From Chelativorans alearensis (GTDB lineage Bacteria > Pseudomonadota > Alphaproteobacteria > Rhizobiales > Rhizobiaceae), in assembly GCF_010993735.1 (NCBI RefSeq), contig NZ_WQNI01000004.1, positions 62,001 to 126,000 on the forward strand: a DNA stretch of 64,000 nucleotides, in the 5' to 3' direction. Both the position numbers and the translations under genes were made by a program. The notes beneath the pieces are model-generated. The model was given only the letters and a program-made list of their open reading frames with translations, was not told where the DNA came from and ran no database searches. Positions 26,214 through 35,000 of this stretch are shown here, piece after piece. Each line of letters begins with the position of its first letter. Within the stretch, counting starts at the first letter, position 1.

Positions 26214-29033
26214 TCAGCCCCCCACGTTGAGCCGCTTCGACAGGATCGAAGACAGCTTGCTGATGCCGGTGCTGCTGAGCGAATCCTCGTGCCACCCATC
26301 GAGATCGAAAGCCGGCGTGTCGTCGCGGATGAAGCCGCGCCATCCGAACAGGAGCTTTTTGGCGCGTTTGTGGTTTGCCCGGCTGCGGAACAAAAGGACA
26401 TCTTCGCCGGTGATCGGCCGCGGCCGGTAGCTGCGGGCAGCCTCGACCAGCAACTCCGTGACGAGCTCGTTCTGCCGCTCCTCCTTGCTCGGCGCCCCTT
26501 TCGCACCAAGAAGCTTCAGCGTGACGTTGAACTCTTTCAGGTAGTCGATCAGCGCTATCCTGCCGCCGATGAGCTTGCCGGTGAAATAGAGGAGCCGCTT
26601 GGCGCGCTTTTCCATGGTCCAGCGTAACTGTCTCAAGCGGGGGAGCGAGCGGAAATAGCCGGGCGCCCAGCTATCGATGACGGCCACGAACTGGACGCGG
26701 TGGCCGAGGCGGCGCAGCTGCCTTGCCAACTCGATCGCCAGAATGCCGTTCACGCACAGCCCGACGACGGCGACCGGGCCTGAATCGGGACGAAGGTTCA
26801 TTGCGGCGATCGCATCGGCCACGATCTGCTCCATCGGGAACCCGCGAAGCGCGTCGTCGATCTCGGCTCCGAACATGTGGAGGTTCACCACCGCCGGTCC
26901 TTCGGCAAGCTCGTTGGCCATGCGGTAGTAGAGGAATGGGTGATTCAGCGTATAGAGGGTGCACGCGCCATTGCCTTCCCGGTAGAGCGACGTCTCCCAA
27001 TAGGCGGATCGCCGCATGATGGTAGCCGGCTCGGGGCTTGCGGGCGCGGGCAGCTCCTCGCCGAAGGCTTCGCGGGAGAAAGCAGTAAGGGTGGACGCCC
27101 TGAAGAGGAGGGCGAGATCCGGTGCGACGCCGAATGTCTCCCTCATCGTCGACAACATGCGCAGGGCGAGCAGGGAGTGGCCGCCGAGAGCGAAGAAATC
27201 GTCGGAGCCCACCACCTTCTCCACGCCGAGCACATCCGCCCATATCTCTGCGAGTTGGCGCTCCTTGCCGGTTGCGGGGCCGGTTACAGTGTCGGTCAGG
27301 GGGCGCCCGACTGCCGGCGTTGGCGTGGCGGCGGGACGCTCCTTCGCCTGCGAAGGCGAGGGGGCTTGCAGCGCTTGCCGGTCTATGCCACCTGCGGCCG
27401 TGCGCGGAAACGCCAGCAGAACGCTGATGCCATCCGGCATATCCCTGGCCTCGATACGGGTCGACAGATACTCCATCAGGTGCTCGGGAAGCGCTTCGAC
27501 GGGATGGGCAAGTGTCGGCGAAGGCACGACGAACCCGTAGGGGCGGCCGATTGCCGATGTGCCGGCACCGATTGCGACGGCCTCGGCAACGTCGGGGTGC
27601 TCCGTCAGGATTTTCTCTAGGTATGTGGGGCTGCCCGAAGCCGGCTCGTCGGGAACCCGCCGACGGATGGGTGCACTTGGCAAGTGAAGTGCGGTGTCCG
27701 GATCCGCCAGGGCTTGCTCGTAGGTATCCTGCCAGAGGCGCAGCAGCTCTTGCGCCGTGCCCGCGTCGAAGAGGTCGGTGTTGTACTCGACCGACATGCG
27801 CCAGCCGTTCGGTCGGCCGATCATGATGAAGTTCAGGTCGTAGATCACGCCAGGCGATTGCGAGGGGGCGCTGATAAGTTCGAACGCGCCGTAGCGCGCA
27901 TTCTCCAGGAACGCCTTTTGCTGGTTGAAATTGATCGAGATCAGCGGATTGCGCGATGGGTCCCGCACCGGGTTTATGAGTTCGACCAGATTGTTGAACG
28001 GCATCTTCTGGTGATTGAGGGCCGCAGTGACCGTCTCGCTTGCACGGCGGATATGCTCGGCAAAGGACAGGTCGTCCGCTACGTCGAAGCGCAGGACGAG
28101 GTTGTTGATGAAGACGCCGATGAGGTTTTCGAGGTCCACTTCGTCGCGCCCGGCGATCTGTGTTCCGAACAGGATCTGCCGCTCGCCGGTGAGCCGGCCC
28201 AATGCGGCACTGATCACAGCGGCGCCGTAGCTGAAGAGGGAGACCTGATGGGCGCGGGCGGCCTTGTCGATGCGCTCGCCGAATTCGAGCGGCATCGCCG
28301 CCGACAGGATCTCGCCGCGGCTGGTCTTTGTGTGCCCGCGTGGGCGGTCGGGAGGGACCTCGAAATAGGGAGCGTCCGCCAGTTGCTGGCGCCAGTATGT
28401 CTTCTCTGCTTCGAACCCATAGCTGCGGCGGTATTCATCCTGCCACAGGGCGAAGTCGCCATATTGCAGGGGTAGGTCTGGGAGATTGGGGCTCCGGTTG
28501 GCGTCGATCGCCGAGGCGATTTCCCCCACCTCGCGGCCGAGCACGCGGATCGACCAGCCATCGAAGCAGGTCTGGTGAGCGGTGATGAGGATGAAGCCGC
28601 GATCATTCTCCACCATCAGGAAGGTGACGCGGAAAAGCCCTGGCTCCCGCAGATCGAACGGTGCGCTCGCCGTCTCGCGGCTGATGGACTGGATGCGCTC
28701 GTCGCGCTGGTCCGCCGGCACATTCCTGAGATCGATCACCGACATCTTGAAATCGACCTTGTCGACCACCTGCTGAACCGGCTGGCCGGAGACGTCCAGA
28801 AAGCGGGTGCGCAGGATTTCGTGCCGGTCGATGATTTGCCGGAAGGCAGCCTCTATGCTGGCGATCTTGAAGGTGCCGCGGATTTCCCAGCGCACGGCGA
28901 CGTTGAGCGCGGGGTTGCCGGGGCTGAGTTGGTCGAGAAACCAGCAGCGCAGCTGCGTCTGCGTGCAGGGGAACTCGGCGACGACGGCATGACGCCTGTC
29001 GGAGAATGTCGCGGCGGGGTCCATTTTGTTCAT
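26214..29033 (-). CDS. NRPS: condensation*, adenylation remnant, PCP, thioesterase
   Basis: A 939-aa terminating protein. Residues about 18-450 form a condensation domain, but its HHxxxDG motif reads HQTCFDG (153-159), with Gln at the usual catalytic second His. Residues about 468-556 look only like the C-terminal subdomain of an adenylation domain (YLEKILTEHPDVAEAVAIG ... AGGIDRQAL), with the A10 Lys replaced by Gly and no ATP-binding subdomain. A PCP follows (LGGHSL, S620). The C-terminal thioesterase has GLCVNG with C760 where Ser is usual, D787 and H915 (GWHED). It overlaps the upstream synthetase by 4 nt. Confidence 0.9.
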   Translation of the reverse strand: MNKMDPAATFSDRRHAVVAEFPCTQTQLRCWFLDQLSPGNPALNVAVRWEIRGTFKIASIEAAFRQIIDRHEILRTRFLDVSGQPVQQVVDKVDFKMSVIDLRNVPADQRDERIQSISRETASAPFDLREPGLFRVTFLMVENDRGFILITAHQTCFDGWSIRVLGREVGEIASAIDANRSPNLPDLPLQYGDFALWQDEYRRSYGFEAEKTYWRQQLADAPYFEVPPDRPRGHTKTSRGEILSAAMPLEFGERIDKAARAHQVSLFSYGAAVISAALGRLTGERQILFGTQIAGRDEVDLENLIGVFINNLVLRFDVADDLSFAEHIRRASETVTAALNHQKMPFNNLVELINPVRDPSRNPLISINFNQQKAFLENARYGAFELISAPSQSPGVIYDLNFIMIGRPNGWRMSVEYNTDLFDAGTAQELLRLWQDTYEQALADPDTALHLPSAPIRRRVPDEPASGSPTYLEKILTEHPDVAEAVAIGAGTSAIGRPYGFVVPSPTLAHPVEALPEHLMEYLSTRIEARDMPDGISVLLAFPRTAAGGIDRQALQAPSPSQAKERPAATPTPAVGRPLTDTVTGPATGKERQLAEIWADVLGVEKVVGSDDFFALGGHSLLALRMLSTMRETFGVAPDLALLFRASTLTAFSREAFGEELPAPASPEPATIMRRSAYWETSLYREGNGACTLYTLNHPFLYYRMANELAEGPAVVNLHMFGAEIDDALRGFPMEQIVADAIAAMNLRPDSGPVAVVGLCVNGILAIELARQLRRLGHRVQFVAVIDSWAPGYFRSLPRLRQLRWTMEKRAKRLLYFTGKLIGGRIALIDYLKEFNVTLKLLGAKGAPSKEERQNELVTELLVEAARSYRPRPITGEDVLLFRSRANHKRAKKLLFGWRGFIRDDTPAFDLDGWHEDSLSSTGISKLSSILSKRLNVGG

Positions 29034-32000
29034 GAGGGCCTCTCCATTCCGCGCCGCGCGCCGTTTCGGAATTCCCGCAGCGAGGGAATGTGCGGCGCCG
29101 TGCCGTTGATGGGCGCTTCGTCCTGCTCCTCGGCATAGCTCGCCAGCTCCGAAATGGTCGGGTGGCGCAGGAGATGCTTGGCTTCGAGCGGCAGGCCGTC
29201 ATCCATCATGCGCGCGGCGATGCGGAAGATGCTCAAGGAATCCGCGCCCAGCGCGTAGAGGTTTTCGTCAACGCCGATTTCGCCGATCTCCAGCACCTCT
29301 TTCCAGATATGCGACAGTCTCTCTTCCATAGGCGTGCGCGGTTTGGTGCGGATGGGGGCGGTCTCGCGCTGCGGAACGCCCAGCCTCTCGAGCGCCTTGC
29401 GGTCGAGCTTGCCGTTCGCCGTGCGTGGAAGCTCGCTTGTAGCCACCCAGAAGCTCGGCACCATGTGCCCTGGCAGATGCGCTTTGGCGTGGGAGGCGAG
29501 CTCTTCCGCTGACGGCTCCGATCCGTCCGCCGGCACGAAGTGGCAGACGAGCTGACGGTCGCCGTTCCTGTTCTGGGCAGCGACGACGGCGCATTGCCTG
29601 ATGCCGTCCTTCCTGTCGATTACCGCTTCGATGTCGCCGAGCTCGATGCGGAAGCCGCGCAGCTTGATCTGGTTGTCGCGCCGGCCGAGCAGTTGCAGCG
29701 TTCCGTCCGGAAGGCGCCTGCCGACGTCGCCGGTCTTATAGAGCCCGCGAGGCAACTTGCCGCCAATCCTGACTGGCCGGAAGGCGGCCTCTGTCAGGTC
29801 GAGGCGGTTGAAGTAGCCGTTCGCCAATCCGTCGCCGCCGATACAGAGTTCGCCGACGACGCCTACCGGGGCGATGCGGTCATGGCCGTCGAGGATATAG
29901 AGCTGGGTGTTGGCGATGGGGTGGCCGATGTGGATAGGGTTGTCGTCGTCTTCGACGCGGGCGAGCGATGACCAGATGGTGGTCTCGGTCGGGCCGTACA
30001 TGTTCCACAGCTCGCCGCCGATCTTCAGTAGCGCGCGCGCCAGTTCCTTCGGCAGCGGCTCGCCGCCGCACAGCATCTTGAGTCTCGGCCGGTCTGAAAG
30101 GCCCGCCTCGACAAGCATCTGCCACAGCGTCGGGGTCGCCTGCAGGACCGTTGCGCCGCACGTCTTGAGGAGTTCGACGAGCGCGAAGCCGTCCTGCACC
30201 TGCGCGCGGTCGGCGATGACCACCTTGCCCCCGACGATCAGCGGCAGGTAGAGTTCGAGACCTGCGATATCGAAGGAGATGGTGGTAACCGCAAGGAGCG
30301 CGTCTTGCGGTGTGAAACCGGGCTCCCTGGCCATGGAGGTCAGGAAGTTGACCAGGGAGCGGTGCGACACCTCGACGCCCTTGGGCGTACCCGTCGAGCC
30401 CGAGGTGAAGATGATGTAGGCGGCCGAGCCGGCGTCCGCCACCTGCAGCTCCAGCGGAGCCGCGTCCTGCGCCTCGATCTTCGCCTGCTCGGTGTCCATG
30501 CGGATCACGCAGGTGTTCTTGGTGGCGAGCTTTGCAATCGCATCGCTGCCGCAGACGAGAGCAGAGATATCCGCGGCCTCCATCGTTTGCCGCAGACGCG
30601 CTTCGGGGTGGTCGGGGTCGAGCGGCACATAGGCGTGGCCCGCCTTCATGATTGCCAGAAGGGCGATGAGCATCTCTATGGAGCGGTCGAGCGCCAGGGC
30701 GACGCGCTGGCCGGGTATGAAGAGCCTGGCCTGGATATGCCGGGCGAGCTGGTTGCTCCTGGCTTCGAGCGCACCGTAGGTGATGGATGCGCCGCCGTGC
30801 TCGGCGGCTATTGCATCAGGATGTTCGCCGGCCTTGCGGGCGAACAGCTCGAAGACGAAGCGGTCGCGCTCATACTCGGCCGCGGTCTGGTTGATCTCGT
30901 TGACGAGCCAGTTCTCCTGATCGTCGGAAAGCAGAGGGAGGTCCACGACCTTGCGGCCTATATCGTCAGCGATAGCGGAGACGAGGGTGTTGAAGTGCTC
31001 CAGCCAGCGCTCGATGGTCGCCCGATCGAAAACGTCGCCATTGTAGTCGACGTCGATACGGATGCCGTCCTCGCTTTCGATCATGTTGAGGAACATGTCG
31101 AAGTTGGAGAAGGCTTTCGGGTTCGGCGCGATCTGCGCCGACAGACCTTCAAATCCTGCGTTCCTGGCGGTACGTTCCAGGTTGAACTGGATTTCCGTGA
31201 GGGGCAGGCGGCTCGGGTCGCGTTTGAGACCGAGTTTGCGAACCATTGTCCCGTAGGTGTAGTCCTGATGTTCGAAGGCTTGCAGGACGCCTTGCTGCGT
31301 CGCGCGCAGATGCTTTTCGAACGGAACGCCGGCATCGACCTCCTGGCGCAGCGGCAGGAGGTTGACGCAATGGCCGACCAGGGTCTGGTCGCCAAGCAGG
31401 CTTTGACCCGCCGACGGGACGGCGATGACGATGTCCGTGCTGCCGGAAAGGCGCGCGATCATGACCTGGAGCGCGGCGAGCAGCGTCGAGAACATGGTGG
31501 CGCCGCTCTTCGCACCGGCCTTCTTGAGGCGCTTATAGGTCTCCTTTTCGATATGCGCGGTGCAGGTGCCGCCCGCGAATGTCCGGCGCTCCGGGCGTGG
31601 CCGGTCGGTCGGCAGCTCGGCCAATTCCGGGACGGTTTCGAACTGTTTTAGCCAAAAATCCTCCGTCGCCGCGTTCGTCTCCGCCTTGGCGAGATTGCCC
31701 GCATGGGCGGCGAAGGAGAGTGCGGGCGGAAGGTTGGGCTCGCGGTTCGATACGAACGCGGAATAAGCCGCGGCCAGTTCCTCGACGATGACGTTGGTCG
31801 ACCAGCCGTCGCAGACGATGTGGTGTGCAGTGAAGACCAGCACGTGCCGGTCGGCAGCGAGGCGCACGAGCCGTGTGCGGGCAAGGGGCCCAGTCACAAG
31901 GTCGAAGGGTGTATAGGCCTCCTCCGCGACGATCTCTTCAAGCTCGGCCTCGGGATCCGGATCCCCGGCATAATCTTTGAATTCCATGCTTATCCGGAAA

Positions 32001-35000
32001 TTGGGGATGATCTCCAACCGGTCGCCCGCGCGCGAGAAACGGATGTGAAGGGCATCGTGACGTTCGATAACCAAGTCGAGTGCGCGGCGCAAAGCTTCTT
32101 TGTTCAGAATGCCTTCAAGGGTGAGATTGAAGGATTCATTGAAGGAGCAGGAAGCTTCGTCGCCCGCCTGGGCGGCGAGCCAGATTTCCTTCTGCGCTTC
32201 AGTGAGTTCGGCCGATGTCACGGCCTCTCCAGCCGTCGGCACGGGGGCCGCGGCCAGCGTTTTACCCTCGGAAGGCGCCAGGACGCCGGCGGCCTGGAGA
32301 GCATCGAGGCTGTTGCGGAAGACGTCGGATATGCGCTGGAAATCCTCCTCCGTATGGACGGTGGTGAGGAAACAGGGATAGCCGTCCTGCACATGGATGC
32401 CCTGCATGCGCGCGTGCGGGTAAAACAGCGCGCCGAGAGGATCGAGGCTGCCAAAGTCCGTCACGAACCAACTTGCATAGCCGTTGACCGTGCCGGCGAT
32501 GCCGCGGCGGGCGAGGTCGGCATTCAGCTCTTCCACGAGCAATTGCGTGCGGTCGGCGACCCGGCCGTAAAGTGCCTGGCCTTCGCCCTTGATGTGCTGC
32601 AGAACCGCCTTGGCCGCCGCCAGCGTGACCGGGTGGCGCACGAAGGTGCCGGCGAAGAAGGTGGGCGCCACCATCGGAACGGAGTCGTCCCCATAGGTCC
32701 AGTGGCCGCCGTCTAGGGCATCCATGAATCGGCTGTCACCGGCGAGAACACCGATGGGCATGCCGCCGCCCAGCACCTTTCCGTAGGTCGCCATGTCGCC
32801 CCGGATGCCCCAGACGGCCTGCATGCCGCCCGGATGGACGCGGAAGCCGGTGACGACTTCGTCGAACACCAGCGCGAATTCGCCTTCGGTGGCGATCCGC
32901 CGCAGTTCCCGTACGAACTCGACTGGGCGCAGCTCCGGATGGCGGCTTTGCACGGGCTCGATGATGACGGCTGCGATGTCTTCGGCGTTGGCGCGGATCC
33001 AGTCGAGGCTTTCGGGCGCGCCGTAGGTGAGGACCGTCATGTTGGAAAGCGAGGTCGGCGGAATGCCGGCGGCGATCGGCAGCGCTGTGGGCGCGCCTGA
33101 GCGGCTGCGGCCCTTCACCAGAACTTCGTCGAACTGACCGTGGTAGTCGTTGCCGAAGACGACCACCTTTTCCCGGCCCGTGACGGTTCTGGCGACCCGC
33201 ATGGCAGCCATCACGGCCTCCGAGCCGGTGTTGCAGAAGGTCACGCGCTCGTGGCCGGTCATCTCGCCGATAAGTTCGGCCACTTCTCCTGCAAGCGGCG
33301 TCTGCGGACCGATCGCAAAGCCGCTGTCTACCTGGTCGATCATCGCCTTGACGACGAAATCGGGCGCATGGCCGAAGGCCGTCTGGCCCATGCCGTTGAC
33401 GAGGTCGATATATTCGTTGCCGTCGATGTCCCAGATGCGCGAGCCCTTGGAGCGGTCTGAGACGACAGGGAAGACGATCTCCTTCCACTCCGCACGGAAG
33501 CCGGAGGCCGCGCGCGGATCCGCCAGGCGGCGGCGGTTGGCCTCGGTGAAGGCCTTGGACCTGGCATTTCTTGCGGCGTAGCGTTCCGCCAGTTCGGCGA
33601 TGAATGCGCGCTTTTGCGGTGTCAGCTCGCCGTCGCTGAGGCGCATGCCGGGCTTATAAAGGCGCGGCCGCCCGGAGCCGGTCTCCGCTTCTTCGGGCTT
33701 GGCCGCCTCGGTCGCGGGAGGATTGGCGGAGATGGTCGATTGTGGGCTCGTCTGCTGCGGTGCCGGGGGCGGTACCGTAGCACCCAGCGTCTGGGCCGCC
33801 TGCAATTGCTGGGCAAAAAGCTGCTGCATCATCTGAAGCTGCGACTGGAACAGCCCTTCCAAACCGGCGGCAGCCGGTGCGGAAGGCGTTGCCGTGGGCA
33901 CCATTGGCGCCTGGATCGCAGGAACAGGGGGCTGCGCCGCCGGGGCGGCGGCAGGCTGCAGCGCGTCGGGCGGGATCTCGGCGTCGAGATGCCGCGCAAG
34001 GGCGCCGACGGTCGGGATGCTGCTCAGAAGCTCGCGGAAGGAGAGCTTTACCTTGTACTGCTTCTCGATCTTTTGCGCGAACTGGCCAATGAAGAGGGAA
34101 TCGAAGCCGAGTTCCAGGAAGGTCGCGCCGGCGGCATCGGAGGCCAGCTCCTCGCCCGACATCTCGGCTAGAAGGCATAGCAATGCCGCTTCCAGCCTCT
34201 CGATCCTGTTTTCGGAGGGAATTTGCGTGACAACATTCATGGTATCGGTTCCGTGTGCGGGTGCCGGTCGCGGCGCGTTGGCCTGCGGTGCGGTGGCCTC
34301 TGCCGCGATGGAGACTTGCCGGTTTGGCCGTGGCGCCTCAATCCAGTGCTTCTGGCGCTGAAAGGCGTAGGTCGGCAGGGGAAGGCGCCGCTGGGCAGAC
34401 GTCGGCAGTTGCGGCCAGTCAAGGTCGCAGCCGGAGATCCACAGCCGCGCATGCGCCTCGGCGAAGGTGGCGGGGGCGGCGGACGCCCGGTCATGCTCGG
34501 GCAGTGACTGGACGATCGCCGCCAGATCGCCGCGATTGATGGTCTGCGCGGCGAAGACGGACAGCGTTCGACCGGGGCCGACCTCCAGCAGGACCGGCCT
34601 TCTGTCACGGCAGACGGTGGCGAGGCCGTCGGCGAAGCGGACGGCGTCGCGGCAGTGTTGCGCCCAATAGTCGGGCGAGGTGCCGAGGGCATCGGTCTGC
34701 CAGTCGCCGGTCGTGCAGGAAACGTAGGGAATTGTAGCCGTGCCGTAGGCGAGCTTGCCCGTCTCCTTGCGCAGTGCTGCCGCCGCCTTGTCCATCATGG
34801 CCGAATGGAAGGCGTGCGAGGTGTGCAGGCGGCTGAAGGCGATGTCGGCCTCCTGCAGCCGCGCGCAGGCGGCGTCTATAGCCTCGAACGTGCCTGAGAT
34901 AACGCAGAGCTTGGGCGCGTTGACCGCGGCGATCTCCACGCCCTCGTCAAGGTGAACACGCACCGTCTCGGCCTCGGCGCGGATGGAGACCATCGCGCCT

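Noticed and set aside
30305-31651. 448-aa plus-strand frame inside the synthetase gene
   Set aside because: It lies wholly opposite a condensation and adenylation domain and shows no domain of its own.
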